64,000 nt of DNA from JAWWPY01 sp964412845 (GCA_964412845.1 CAYPQM010000009.1:1-64000); one strand, 5' to 3'; positions 8,524 to 17,595 are shown, numbered from the stretch's first letter. Notes: generated by a model from the sequence alone, not told the origin. Program-made: numbers and translations.

Positions 8524-9852
8524 TCAGATCCCTCCAGCAAAGCGGCCGGGTGCCATCAGGTGTCCTGGGTCGAACTGGTCCTTCACGGCGCGCATCAGGC
8601 TGAGTCCCGGCACCGGGCCCCACAGGTCGACCAGTTCCCGCACGTCGTCCGGCGCGTCAAGGACCACCGCGCTGGCCCGGGCCGGTGGTCCCTCGCCCGC
8701 CGCGCGGCCCGGTTCGCCGCGCCGCAGCGCCTCGCGCAGGCTGACCAGGAACGCCGCGACCGCGCCGGGCGGCGCGTCCGCGCGCACGCTGGCGTGCAGC
8801 ACTCCGGCGGCCGCGGACCCGGCCACGGCGGGGTCGAGGCCCGCGGCGCCGCCCGCGGCGTCGATGGCCTCCAGCACGCCGCGCAGGGCGGCGGCCCAGA
8901 ACGCGATCCTGATCAGCGTGCCGCCGGTGCCAGCGCCGCTGGGGCCGGTGCCACCCGGCGCGCCGCCCCACCACGGCGGCTCGATGCGGGCCGCCACCGA
9001 GCCGGCGCCGAGGGTGCCGCGCATCTGGGTGGCGCGTTCGGCGACCCCGCCGGGATCGCCCTCAAGCAGGACGCCGACCCGGAACGGGCCGCCCCGCGCG
9101 GGCCGGTCGATCTCGATAGCCGAGGGCGCGAGCTCGGACGCGGCGGCGGCGGCCACGGATTGGGCCACGGCTGCCGTCCCGTACACGTCGTCGGTGACGA
9201 ACGCCGCGGCCGCGGCGAGCGGGTGCAGCCGGAAGGTCGCCTCAGCGATCAGGCCGAGCGTGCCGTAGCTGCCCGCGAACAACTTGCCCAGGTCGTAGCC
9301 GGCCACGTTCTTGACAACCTTGCCTCCGGACCGCGCGATGGTTCCGTCCGCGCGGATGATGGTGACCCCGATGACGAGGTCACGGGGTGTCCCGTAGCGC
9401 AGCCGCCGGGGCCCGGCGATCCCGGTGGCCAGGACGCCGCCGATCGTCGGCGAGCCGCTGCGGGCCGCCCCGCCGGCGCCGGGCACGTCCAGTGCGAGCT
9501 GCTGCCCGGCCGCCCCGAGCACCCCGGCGAGCTGCTGCATGGTGACCCCGGCCTGCACCCGGGCGACCAGGTCGCCTGCCGCGTGCTCGACCACGCGGTC
9601 CATCCGGAGCGTGTCGACCAGCACATCGCAGCGGCGCGGCGGCGCGCCCCATTCCAGTTTGGTCCCGCCGCCTCTGGCCACCACGGCCAGGTCATGGTCG
9701 GCGGCGGCCTGCAGCACCGCGCTGGCCTCCTCGACGCTGGCCGGGGATGCCACCCAGGACGGCATCACCCCGGCGACCACGTCACGAGGGCTGGCCGGGC
9801 GCACGGCCCGGCAGGCCAGGGCGAGCGCCCCGGGGATGGTGTCAGTGGTCAT
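8524..9852 (-). CDS. Glycolate oxidase FAD-binding subunit GlcE
   Basis: FAD-linked oxidase subunit related to GlcD but shorter. The PCMH FAD-binding fold is visible as VVARGGGTKLEWGAPP, then GGVLATGIAGPRRLRYG, SGGKVVKNVAGYDLGKLFAGS and the closing DQFDPGHLMAPGRF. Start set at ATG 9852 (MTTDTIPGAL); GTG 9870 is an in-frame alternative. It lies 24 bases after glcD's stop and two bases before glcF, so the three form one operon. All three subunits are required for activity in the family. Confidence 0.9.
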   Translation of the reverse strand: MTTDTIPGALALACRAVRPASPRDVVAGVMPSWVASPASVEEASAVLQAAADHDLAVVARGGGTKLEWGAPPRRCDVLVDTLRMDRVVEHAAGDLVARVQAGVTMQQLAGVLGAAGQQLALDVPGAGGAARSGSPTIGGVLATGIAGPRRLRYGTPRDLVIGVTIIRADGTIARSGGKVVKNVAGYDLGKLFAGSYGTLGLIAEATFRLHPLAAAAAFVTDDVYGTAAVAQSVAAAAASELAPSAIEIDRPARGGPFRVGVLLEGDPGGVAERATQMRGTLGAGSVAARIEPPWWGGAPGGTGPSGAGTGGTLIRIAFWAAALRGVLEAIDAAGGAAGLDPAVAGSAAAGVLHASVRADAPPGAVAAFLVSLREALRRGEPGRAAGEGPPARASAVVLDAPDDVRELVDLWGPVPGLSLMRAVKDQFDPGHLMAPGRFAGGI

Positions 9853-9876
9853 CGGCCACCAGCCGCCCACGCCACA

Positions 9877-11331
9877 TCAGAACTGCTCCGCCAGCCCGGC
9901 GGCGACCAGGGGATGGGATCCCCGCCGCACGCCGGGCACCTCGCCGCACAGCCGCGGGGTCGGGAAGACCTTGCCCGGGTTGCACAGGCCCGCTGGGTCG
10001 AACGCGCAGCGGAGCAACTGCATGGTGTCCAGGTCATCGGCGCTGAACATCTTCGGCATGTACCTGGACTTGTCCACGCCCACGCCATGCTCGCCGGTGA
10101 TCGAGCCGCCGTGCTCGATGCACAGGTCCAGGATGGCCCCGGACAGCTTCTCAGCGGCCGCGGACTCCTGCGGCGAGCTGTCGTCGTAGAGCACCAGCGG
10201 ATGCAGGTTGCCGTCCCCGGCATGGAACACGTTGGCCACCCGGATGCCGGAGGCGGCCGACAGCTCAGCGATCCGGTCGAGTACCCGGGGCAGGGCGGTG
10301 CGCGGCACCACGCCGTCCTGGACGATGTAGGCGACGGCGATCCGGCCCACGGCGGCGAACGCGGACTTGCGGCCCGCCCAGATGAGGGCACGCTCGGTAG
10401 GGTCGCTGGCCTCGCGGATCTCGGTGCAGCCCGCCTCATCGCAGAGGGCGCGGACCGCGGCGCTGTCCCGCAGCACGTCCGCTACCGGCCCGTCCAGCTC
10501 AACGATCAGCACGGCGCCCGCGCCGGCCGGGTACTCGCAGTGCACGGCCGCCTCTGCGGCCTCGATGGCGAGCGCGTCCATCATCTCGATCGCGGCGGGC
10601 ACGATGCCGGCGCCGATGATCGCGGAGACCGCGGTACCGCCCGCGCCGGTCGTCTCGAACGCGGCGAGCAGGGTGGTGACCGCCTGTGGGATCCGGGTCA
10701 GCTTCACAACGATCTTGGTAACGATGCCGAGCGTGCCCTCGGAACCGGTGAACGCGCCCAGCAGGTCATAGCCCGCGGCCGCCCCGGTGCCGTCGCCCAG
10801 CCAGGTCAGCTCGCCGGCCGGGGTGACGATCTGCAGGCCGGTGATGTGGTGCACGGTGAAGCCGTTCTTCAGGCAGTGCGCGCCGCCTGAGTTCTCCGCC
10901 ACGTTGCCGCCGACCGAGCAGACAATCTGGCTGGACGGGTCCGGGGCATAGAAATAGCCGAACGGCCGGGCGGCGGTGCTCACCGCCAGATTCGTGACTC
11001 CCGGCTCCACGATCGCCCGCTGGCTGGCCGGGTCGACGTCGATGATCCGGCGCATCTTCGACATGACGATCAGCACACCGTCGGCGGCCGGCAGCGCGCC
11101 GCCGGACAGGCCGGTGCCGGATCCTCGGGCCACGAACGGGACCTTGGCCGCGGCGCAGGCGCGCACGATGGCCGCGACCTGCTCGGCGGTCTGGGGCAGG
11201 ACTGCGAGCGCCGGGGCGGCGCGATGCGACGTGAGGCCATCGCACTCGTAGGTGCGTAGTTCCAGCGGGTCGCTCACGACCCCGCCGGGCCCGCAGATTT
11301 CCACCATGCGGGGGATCAGCGTCTCGATCAT
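9877..11331 (-). CDS. Glycolate oxidase subunit GlcD (FAD-linked oxidase)
   Basis: Flavoprotein subunit with the PCMH motif VARGSGTGLSGGALP and the C-terminal ITGEHGVGVDKSRYMP typical of D-2-hydroxyacid dehydrogenases of the GlcD/LldD2 type. ATG 11331 is preferred over several upstream in-frame starts because GGAGG stands seven bases before it. This gives 484 residues. It leads the operon glcD-glcE-glcF. The product glyoxylate could be used by malate synthase, encoded 2.3 kb away. D-lactate dehydrogenase activity is a possible alternative for this subunit, but the complete three-subunit set favours glycolate. Confidence 0.92.
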   Translation of the reverse strand: MIETLIPRMVEICGPGGVVSDPLELRTYECDGLTSHRAAPALAVLPQTAEQVAAIVRACAAAKVPFVARGSGTGLSGGALPAADGVLIVMSKMRRIIDVDPASQRAIVEPGVTNLAVSTAARPFGYFYAPDPSSQIVCSVGGNVAENSGGAHCLKNGFTVHHITGLQIVTPAGELTWLGDGTGAAAGYDLLGAFTGSEGTLGIVTKIVVKLTRIPQAVTTLLAAFETTGAGGTAVSAIIGAGIVPAAIEMMDALAIEAAEAAVHCEYPAGAGAVLIVELDGPVADVLRDSAAVRALCDEAGCTEIREASDPTERALIWAGRKSAFAAVGRIAVAYIVQDGVVPRTALPRVLDRIAELSAASGIRVANVFHAGDGNLHPLVLYDDSSPQESAAAEKLSGAILDLCIEHGGSITGEHGVGVDKSRYMPKMFSADDLDTMQLLRCAFDPAGLCNPGKVFPTPRLCGEVPGVRRGSHPLVAAGLAEQF

Positions 11332-11835
11332 CCCGTCGCCTCCGGCCATCGGATCGTCACTGTCCAGAGTGCCACTCCACATCAGCATGCCGGTACCCAA
11401 CTCGCGGTGTCTTTCCGGCGCCCGCCGGTAATCCAGCGCTGCCCGAACGTAACACCCGGGCAGGCCCATCGCGTGCCCATATCCTGCGGCGAGGCGGCCG
11501 GCGGGCATCCGGCCACCTCCGGTCGGGACGACCGGATAAGGATCATTGATATCAATCTGGACAGGGCGCGCGGCGAACCGGGATTAGCCGGCGCCGCGCC
11601 GACGGCCGGAGGATTCTTTTCCCTGCGGCTGCTGGCTGCAAGGGCTTGCCAGGAGCATACTAAAGCAATACTTAGAGCGATCACGGATGAGGCTCGAGAA
11701 CGGGCTTGGGGAGAATTTTCTGTTTTCCGGGCAATAGTTCGGGGTACCCCCCGGCCATACAGCCATTACTGCGGGCTGGTTGGGTTAACTTTCCGCCCGG
11801 GCCAATGAGGCATGGTGGCTGAGGAGGGTCCGTCT
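11332..11835. other. Intergenic region upstream of glcD and the zinc-ribbon gene
   Basis: 504 bases between divergent genes with no credible coding sequence. The part from about 11640 to 11800 is clearly more AT-rich than its surroundings, as expected for promoters. It contains the palindromes ATTGATATCAAT (11545-11556) and GGGGTACCCC (near 11743). Promoters for glcDEF (minus) and the zinc-ribbon protein (plus) must lie here. Confidence 0.6.
11545..11556. promoter_or_regulatory. 12-bp palindrome upstream of glcD
   Basis: ATTGATATCAAT is a perfect inverted repeat about 215 bases before the glcD start codon, embedded in GC-rich sequence. AT-rich palindromes of this kind are common operators of GntR or LysR regulators, but no such regulator gene is adjacent. 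Confidence 0.35.
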
Positions 11836-12849
11836 ATGGGTGAAGAATGCCGTAATTGCGGCAACGTGCTGATCACTGATGATGTCTTCTGCGGCAACTG
11901 CGGTGAACTGTCACCGGCTGGCTTAGCGGCTGACTCGGAGCACCGGCCGGGCCGGGTCCTGCCGGTGGTTCCGGCACCCCGGGCCAACCCCGCCCCGGGA
12001 CCGGACGCAGATGCTGGCCGCGCCGGGGCCGAGGGACCTGCGGCGGATGAGGTTCCCGGCGCGCGGACCGCGGGGGCAGTTCCAGTGCCGCAGCAGGAGC
12101 GCGCCAGGGACCGGTCGCTGTCGTACACCGCTATCAGCGGGTCCGAGAGCCTGGACCCGCTCTTCAATACGCGCTTTCACCAGCAGATACTCCGTCACGC
12201 GGCACTGTTTGCTGGCCTGTGGGTATTCGTCGGGACGCTGGTGACGATCTTCGCCGGTTTCCTTGCCCTGGCCGGGGTGGACCTGGCCGGCACGGTGACC
12301 CTGTGGTGTGCCTGCGGGGCCCTGACGCTGCTGGCGCTGACCATCGCGTTCTGTGCGCTGCCGGTGCCGGCCACCCTGGCGCGATGGAGCCTGCTGGTGA
12401 ACCACGAGGCGGCCGCGGCCGGGGCGGCCCTTTCGCATATCACCGAGGCAATCAAGGATCATGAGATCCCGTTCGAGGTGGTCCGGGTACGGACGACGCG
12501 GCCGCCTGCCGATCAGCGCCGCGACTATCTGGAGTTGCGCCAGGGATGTTTCACCGGTTTCGTCTCGTGTTTCGCGCACGGCCGGGATTTGTATGTGGGC
12601 TGGACATTCTGGCTGTACCTGTCCCCGCTGCGCTTGCTGATCATGATTGTCGGGCGGAAAGTCCAGGATATGAGCGGCCGCGGGGACGACATTCACCAGA
12701 CACTCCGCTATGAGGCGATAAAGGCCACCATAGCCGCGATGCACCGGGCCGTTCTTGAAGGGGTCGATGTGGCCGCCAGCGATCCGGACCCGGCGGGTCG
12801 CAGGCTCCTTGACAGCGACAGGGGCGAGTTTGAGTTCAAATTCGGCTGA
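11836..12849 (+). CDS. Zinc-ribbon membrane protein of unknown function
   Basis: Not recognised as a named protein. The start at ATG 11836 follows GAGGAGGG by about eight bases. The product has 337 residues. Residues 5-22 form a zinc ribbon (CRNC, then CGNC, ten residues apart). Residues about 30-95 are a Pro/Ala-rich linker. Two hydrophobic helices lie near residues 120-145 and 150-175. A soluble C-terminal domain follows, containing FVSCFAHGRDLYVGWTFWLY and a third hydrophobic patch. The gene ends in the start region of the next one, so the two are probably translated together. Zinc-ribbon plus membrane anchor is common among actinobacterial envelope proteins without assigned role. Confidence 0.75.
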   Translation: MGEECRNCGNVLITDDVFCGNCGELSPAGLAADSEHRPGRVLPVVPAPRANPAPGPDADAGRAGAEGPAADEVPGARTAGAVPVPQQERARDRSLSYTAISGSESLDPLFNTRFHQQILRHAALFAGLWVFVGTLVTIFAGFLALAGVDLAGTVTLWCACGALTLLALTIAFCALPVPATLARWSLLVNHEAAAAGAALSHITEAIKDHEIPFEVVRVRTTRPPADQRRDYLELRQGCFTGFVSCFAHGRDLYVGWTFWLYLSPLRLLIMIVGRKVQDMSGRGDDIHQTLRYEAIKATIAAMHRAVLEGVDVAASDPDPAGRRLLDSDRGEFEFKFG

Positions 12850-13603
12850 CCATCCCAGCGGCCAGGCTCCGCTGGATGAGCGGGCTCCGTTCGGTGGCTT
12901 GTTCACCGGCACGGACGACCCGGAGTCAGGTCGGTGGTCCAGGGTTCCCGCTCCGCGGCCGGCGCCCGGCGGCGACTTCCGGCGGCGCCGCGCCGCGCCG
13001 TCCTACTGGCGGGGCGGATCACCGGCGGGCCGCAGGATCGTTGCCGTGGCGGCGGGGTTGGCGGTGGCCGCCGCGTGCGCCGTGGCCGGGTGGTGGATCG
13101 CGGGTCAGCATGGACCGCCGCATGTCGCGGCGCCGCCGCCGGCCGGGGCGCGCCGCGTCGTCCCGGCAGCGTCTCCGTCCGCTGCGCGGTCGCAGGCCCC
13201 GGCCGCCCACGGCGGCGTGGCGATCGCGCCCGGCGTGCCCCAGGGGGCCCGGCGGCGCCAGATAGCGGCCTTCCTGGGCCGCTACTTCACGGCCATCAAC
13301 GGCCACAACTACCAGGGATACGCCCGCCTGCTCGGCCCGGGGATGGGGCAAAGCGTCCAGCAGTTCGACCAGGGGTACGGCTCGACCGTGGATTCCGGCG
13401 CCACGCTGACCGGCGTGTCGGCCACGCCCGGCGGGCTGGCGGTGGCGGTGACCTTCACCAGCCACCAGGATCCGGCCGACGCCGCGGATGGTGCGGCGTG
13501 CACCCACTGGAGCATCACCCTGTACCTGGAACCGGCCGGCCCCAGCTTTCTCATCACCCGCCCGCCGCCTTACTACCAGGCCTTCCAGGAGTCATGCTCC
13601 TGA
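12830..13603 (+). CDS. Membrane-anchored extracytoplasmic protein, unknown function
   Basis: Not recognised. The frame is open from 12755 but most of that overlaps the preceding gene. TTG 12830, preceded by AGGGGCGA, is the best start I can see, giving about 258 residues; the start is uncertain. After a charged Arg-rich stretch, a single helix (IVAVAAGLAVAAACAVAGWW, about residues 69-90) is followed by a Pro/Ala/Ser-rich linker. The C-terminal domain of about 130 residues (RYFTAINGHNYQGYARLLG, then YLEPAGPSFLITRPPPYY) has the length and pattern of an NTF2-like fold. Cysteines in GAACTHW and QESCS could form a disulfide outside the cell. Confidence 0.65.
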   Translation: MSSNSADHPSGQAPLDERAPFGGLFTGTDDPESGRWSRVPAPRPAPGGDFRRRRAAPSYWRGGSPAGRRIVAVAAGLAVAAACAVAGWWIAGQHGPPHVAAPPPAGARRVVPAASPSAARSQAPAAHGGVAIAPGVPQGARRRQIAAFLGRYFTAINGHNYQGYARLLGPGMGQSVQQFDQGYGSTVDSGATLTGVSATPGGLAVAVTFTSHQDPADAADGAACTHWSITLYLEPAGPSFLITRPPPYYQAFQESCS

Positions 13604-13616
13604 GCTGACCTTGGCG

Positions 13617-15221
13617 TCAGGGCATCCGCTCATAGGCCGGCAGGGTGAGGAACTCCACATAGTCGTCGGCCAGGGCGACCTCGGTGAACAAGGCAACGGC
13701 CTGGTCGTACCGGGCCGCGTCGAAAGCGGCGCCCGCACTGTGCCGGATCAGGGCCAGCTCTTCCTTGATGATCCGCTCGGCCAGGTCCCTGGTCACCTTC
13801 GGGCCGTCATCCAGCGTGATGTCGTTATGCAGCCATTGCCAGATCTGGGACCGGGAGATCTCCGCCGTGGCCGCGTCCTCCATCAGGTTGAAGATCCCCA
13901 CCGCGCCGTTGCCGCCCAGCCAGTTGGCCAGGTACTGCAGCCCCACGCTGACGTTGTTGCGCAGCCCGGCCTCGGTGATCACCCCAGGGGTCTTGGCCAC
14001 CGCCAGCAGGTCGGCAGCGGTCACGCTGACATCGTCGCGCTGCTTGTTCAACTGGTTCGGCCGGTTCCCGAGGGCCGCGTCGAACACCTCGCGGCACAGC
14101 GCCACCAGGTCCGGGTGGGCCACCCACGAGCCGTCGAAGCCGTCGCCGGACTCACGTGCCTTGTCCTCGCGGACCTTGGCCATGGCGACCGCGTTCACCG
14201 CAGCGTCCCGCCTGCTCGGGATGAACGCGGCCATGCCGCCCATGGCGTGGGCGCCGCGCCGGTGGCAGGTTTTCACGAGCAGTTCGCTGTAGGCACGCAT
14301 GAACGGTGCGGTCATGGTGACCGAGTTCCGCTCGGGCAGCACGAACTCATGCCCCCGGCTCCGGAACTTCTTGATCACGCTGAACAGGTAGTCCCACCGC
14401 CCGGCGTTCAGCCCGGCACTGTGGTCGCGCAGCTCATAGAGGATCTCGTCCATCTCGAAGGCCGCCGGGATGGTCTCGATGAGCACCGTGGCCCTGATCG
14501 TCCCCCGGGGTATCCGCAGTGCGTCCTGGGCCAGGTTGAAGGCGTCGTTCCAGAGCCGTGCCTCCAGATGGCTCTCCATCTTGGGCAGGTAGAAGTAGGG
14601 GCCGGAGCCCGCCTCCAGCTGGCGCCGGGCGCAGTGCGCGAAGTACAGGGCGAAGTCGAACAGGCTGCCGGACACCCGCTGGCCGTCCACCAGCAGGTGC
14701 TTCTCGTCCAGGTGCCAGCCGCGGGGCCGGACCACGATCGTGGCCAGCTCATGCGCGGGCCGCAGCCGGTAGGACTTGCCTTCCTCGCTGGTGAAGTCGA
14801 TCGTGCGGTCCAGCGCGTCCTTGAGGTTGAGCTGGCCGATGATCATGTTCTCCCAGAGCGGGGTGTTCGCGTCCTCGAAGTCGGCGAGCCACACATTCGC
14901 CCCCGAGTTCAGCGCGTTGATCGCCATCTTCCGCTCGGTGGGGCCGGTGATCTCCACCCGGCGGTCCACCAGGCCCGGCGCGGGCGGGGCCACCAGCCAG
15001 GACGAGTCCTGCCTGATCTGCTGGGTGCCGGGCAGGAAATCGAGCATGCCGCCGGCCGAAAGCTCCTCCTGCCGGGCCGCGCGGGCGGCGAGCAGGCCGG
15101 CCCGGCGGGCGGTGAACTCGCGTTGCAGCGCGGCGATGAGCCCCAGCGCCTCGGGGGTAAGGATCTCGTCGTACCGATCTCCGTGCGGGCCGGTGATTTC
15201 CACACCCTCGCTGGTCGCCAT
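13617..15221 (-). CDS. Malate synthase A (AceB)
   Basis: Condenses glyoxylate with acetyl-CoA to malate. ATG 15221 with a GGGAGG ribosome site gives 534 residues, the usual size for the A isoform. Diagnostic segments are NVWLADFEDANTPLWEN, RPRGWHLDEKHLLVDG, TIRATVLIETIPAAFEMDEI and GLNAGRWDYLFSVIKKFR. No isocitrate lyase gene is in the window; the nearest glyoxylate source is the glycolate oxidase operon. It is divergent from hflX across 161 bases. The gene's stop lies 13 bases from the end of the convergent unknown gene. Confidence 0.95.
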   Translation of the reverse strand: MATSEGVEITGPHGDRYDEILTPEALGLIAALQREFTARRAGLLAARAARQEELSAGGMLDFLPGTQQIRQDSSWLVAPPAPGLVDRRVEITGPTERKMAINALNSGANVWLADFEDANTPLWENMIIGQLNLKDALDRTIDFTSEEGKSYRLRPAHELATIVVRPRGWHLDEKHLLVDGQRVSGSLFDFALYFAHCARRQLEAGSGPYFYLPKMESHLEARLWNDAFNLAQDALRIPRGTIRATVLIETIPAAFEMDEILYELRDHSAGLNAGRWDYLFSVIKKFRSRGHEFVLPERNSVTMTAPFMRAYSELLVKTCHRRGAHAMGGMAAFIPSRRDAAVNAVAMAKVREDKARESGDGFDGSWVAHPDLVALCREVFDAALGNRPNQLNKQRDDVSVTAADLLAVAKTPGVITEAGLRNNVSVGLQYLANWLGGNGAVGIFNLMEDAATAEISRSQIWQWLHNDITLDDGPKVTRDLAERIIKEELALIRHSAGAAFDAARYDQAVALFTEVALADDYVEFLTLPAYERMP

Positions 15222-15337
15222 ATCGCGTTCCTCCCGGTTGGGCGTCACATTCTGGAAGCACATCTGCCGATCCGCAGCCGACGCTAGCCGCGCGCCGCGC
15301 GGCCGGTCAAAGTGTTCCCGGCCACGTCGCGGGCACA

Positions 15338-15354
15338 ACCTGCGGGATGCAGGT
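15338..15354. promoter_or_regulatory. Inverted repeat between aceB and hflX
   Basis: ACCTGC-GGGAT-GCAGGT is a perfect six-base-arm inverted repeat 29 bases before the hflX start and 117 bases before aceB. It is in the only space where both promoters can be, so it may be an operator for either. Confidence 0.35.
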
Positions 15355-15382
15355 GTTATTGAGATGAAGCTAACCCGGAGGC

Positions 15383-16930
15383 ATGACAGCATTGACAGAT
15401 CACCGCACTGCGGTCCCAGCAATCTATCCCGATGAGCCGTCCATGACATTTCCCGCACAGCGACCTGCGTCCGCCGAGGAACCGCCGCGGCCCGACGAGC
15501 CGGCCCGCGGCGGTGACGGCGGGCGGGTCTGGACGGTTACCGATGCCCATCCGGCGGACACTGGCGAGCTGAACCTGCTTGACCGTCAGGCGCTGCGCCG
15601 GGTGGCCGGGCTGTCCACGGAACTCGAGGATGTCACCGAGGTCGAGTACCGGGCCCTCCGGCTGGAGCGGGTGATCCTGGTCGGCGTCTGGACCGAGGGA
15701 ACGCTGCCCGGCGCCGAGAACTCGCTCCGGGAACTGTCCCGGCTGGCCGAGACCGCGGGGTCCGTGGTGCTCGACGGGGTGATCCAGCGACGCGGGCGGC
15801 CCGACCAGGCGACCTACATCGGCTCGGGCAAGGCGGCCGAGATCGCGGGCCTGGTGACCTCGCTGGGCGCGGACACGGTGATCTGCGACGGCGAGCTCAC
15901 TCCCAGCCAGCTGCGCCGGCTGGAGGGTGTGGTGAAGGTGAAGGTCATTGACCGCACCGCGCTGATCCTGGACATCTTCGCCCAGCACGCCACAAGCAAG
16001 GAGGGCAAGGCCCAGGTCGAGCTGGCCCAGCTTGAGTACCTGCTGCCCCGGCTGCGCGGCTGGGGTGAGTCGCTGTCCCGGCAGGCTGGCGGCCGGGTCG
16101 CCGGAGGCGGCGGGATCGGCACCAGGGGCCCTGGTGAGACGAAGATCGAGACGGACCGGCGGCGGATCCGGGCCCGGACCACGAAACTGCGCCGCCAGAT
16201 CGCGGCGATGTCGGTGGGCCGGGAGGTCCAGCGCCGGCAGCGGCACCGCAGGGACGTTCCGGCGGTCGCGATCGCCGGTTACACCAACGCGGGGAAGTCC
16301 AGCCTGCTCAACCGGCTGACCGGGGCCGGGGTACTGGTGGATGACTCGCTGTTCGCCACGCTGGACCCGGCGGTGCGCCGGGCCCGGACCCCGTCCGGCC
16401 GGTGGTTCACCCTGACCGACACGGTCGGCTTCGTCAGGCATCTGCCGCATCAGCTGGTGGACGCGTTCCGCTCGACGCTGGAAGAAGTGGCGGAAGCGGA
16501 TCTGATCCTGCACGTGGTCGACGGCAGCGACGCCGACCCGTACGCGCAGATCGCGGCGGTCCGCGAGGTCCTCGGCCAGATCGGCGCGGGGCGTGTCCCC
16601 GAGCTGGTCGTGATCAACAAGGCGGACGCCGCCGACCCGATCGACGTGGAAGGCCTGCGGCTGAAGGAGCGGGGGGCCGTGGTCATCTCCGCGGTGACCG
16701 GCGCCGGGCTCGATGACCTGGTGGCCGCCCTGGAGCAGGCTCTGCCGCAACGCGACCGGGAGATCTCCGCGGTGGTGCCCTACGACCGCAGCGACCTGGT
16801 GGCCCGGGCCCACCAGGAAGGGGAGGTGCTGGCCGTGCGGCACGGAGCAGCGGGCACCGAGCTCACCGCCCGCGTTCCGCCGGACCTGGCCGCCGAGATC
16901 GACGGCATCTCGGTCCCGGCGCACGGCTGA
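15383..16930 (+). CDS. Ribosome-associated GTPase HflX
   Basis: GTPase that binds the 50S subunit and rescues or splits stalled ribosomes. The 515-residue product starts at ATG 15383, just after CCGGAGG; the space to the ATG is only one base, so ATG 15443 remains possible. The N-terminal HflX domain contains GRPDQATYIGSGKAAEI and the glycine-rich linker GGRVAGGGGIGTRGPGETK. The G domain has G1 GYTNAGKSSLLN, G3 DTVGF and G4 NKAD. In many actinobacteria hflX follows miaB-miaA-dapF; here glcDEF, aceB and two unknown genes have come between. A 22-bp palindrome closes the gene. Confidence 0.95.
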   Translation: MTALTDHRTAVPAIYPDEPSMTFPAQRPASAEEPPRPDEPARGGDGGRVWTVTDAHPADTGELNLLDRQALRRVAGLSTELEDVTEVEYRALRLERVILVGVWTEGTLPGAENSLRELSRLAETAGSVVLDGVIQRRGRPDQATYIGSGKAAEIAGLVTSLGADTVICDGELTPSQLRRLEGVVKVKVIDRTALILDIFAQHATSKEGKAQVELAQLEYLLPRLRGWGESLSRQAGGRVAGGGGIGTRGPGETKIETDRRRIRARTTKLRRQIAAMSVGREVQRRQRHRRDVPAVAIAGYTNAGKSSLLNRLTGAGVLVDDSLFATLDPAVRRARTPSGRWFTLTDTVGFVRHLPHQLVDAFRSTLEEVAEADLILHVVDGSDADPYAQIAAVREVLGQIGAGRVPELVVINKADAADPIDVEGLRLKERGAVVISAVTGAGLDDLVAALEQALPQRDREISAVVPYDRSDLVARAHQEGEVLAVRHGAAGTELTARVPPDLAAEIDGISVPAHG

Positions 16931-16948
16931 TCCCTGGCCCCGGCCGCT

Positions 16949-16970
16949 GCCCCCCGGCCGGCCGGGGGGC
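16949..16970 (+). terminator. GC-only hairpin after hflX
   Basis: GCCCCCCGGCC/GGCCGGGGGGC is a perfect 22-bp palindrome starting 19 bases after the hflX stop. There is no T tract, which is usual for strong-stem actinobacterial terminators. Confidence 0.6.
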
Positions 16971-17595
16971 TGTGCTTCGTGCGTGATGCGCCGATAAACT
17001 TCCGTTCCGGTTGGTCACCGGAACTGTTGCCGCCCACCTCGCTTAACGGTTTATGCAATGGATTGCACCCCTATTAACAGGTACATTGATTGAGCGGTCA
17101 GGCAGAGTCGGCCGGCCGCCTGATCACGCTGTGGGGTCATATCATCATGCATCGTGATGGATTTCGGACAGTAACCAGTTGGTCCCGCTGGGGCCCGCCG
17201 GGCGGCGTGCGGGCCTGCTGTAACGGGTATCCAGGGGACTGAGTCCCGTGCCCCGGGCGCTATTCCGGCGGCCCGTGGCGGCCTTGTAGCGGTCACGCTG
17301 CGCAGCGGCGGCGGCCCGGAGTAGATACGGACGGTAGAACACGGGAAAGGTCCGGGATTTCGGGCCTGAGTTCTCCGGATACAACCTGTACAGGGACCCT
17401 GTAGTGCAATACCGTGACTGAACCGATATGTTGGTTCCCGCATCCTCGAAAGGCCCCATAGCCAGGCAGCGCTGCGGGCTGAGGACGGGGGAACCTTGCG
17501 GGGGCTTATCCGGTGGGCACGAGCTATGGCAGGTGACCGCGCATGAGAACTGTGAGCATGGCCCCGCGCACGCCTGCGGGACGGAGAGCCTGGCG
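16971..17595. other. Long non-coding stretch before hutI
   Basis: About 625 bases with no convincing gene. It is rich in small inverted repeats: GTTCCGGT-N5-ACCGGAAC (17004-17024), TGCAAT-GG-ATTGCA (17054-17067), CCTGTACAGG (17385-17394) and ACAGGG-A-CCCTGT (17390-17402). The GC content falls locally around 17050-17170. The last 160 bases form a candidate structured leader for hutI. A small RNA gene cannot be excluded. Confidence 0.5.
17433..17529 (+). promoter_or_regulatory. Candidate structured leader RNA of hutI
   Basis: GGTTCCCGCATCCTC (17433-17447) can pair with GAGGACGGGGGAACC (17481-17495), 13 of 15 pairs. CCATAGC (17456-17462), inside that loop, can pair with GCTATGG (17523-17529) outside it. 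The two helices interleave, so they would form a pseudoknot or two exclusive structures. I cannot match it to a known riboswitch class. Confidence 0.4.

Noticed and set aside
7103..9268. 721-codon plus-strand frame across glcF and glcE
   Set aside because: Antisense shadow without any family signature and with no ribosome site.
8560..10890. 776-codon plus-strand frame opposite glcE and glcD
   Set aside because: Same high-GC shadow effect; the glycolate oxidase motifs are all on the minus strand.
16949..16970. Attachment site or phage integration site
   Set aside because: The 22-bp palindrome sits immediately after hflX, no integrase or tRNA is near, and a terminator explains it.
17433..17570. 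c-di-AMP (ydaO) riboswitch
   Set aside because: GACGGGGGAACC resembles part of that class, but the second half with its conserved blocks is missing and hutI is not a typical target, so I kept it as an unassigned structure.
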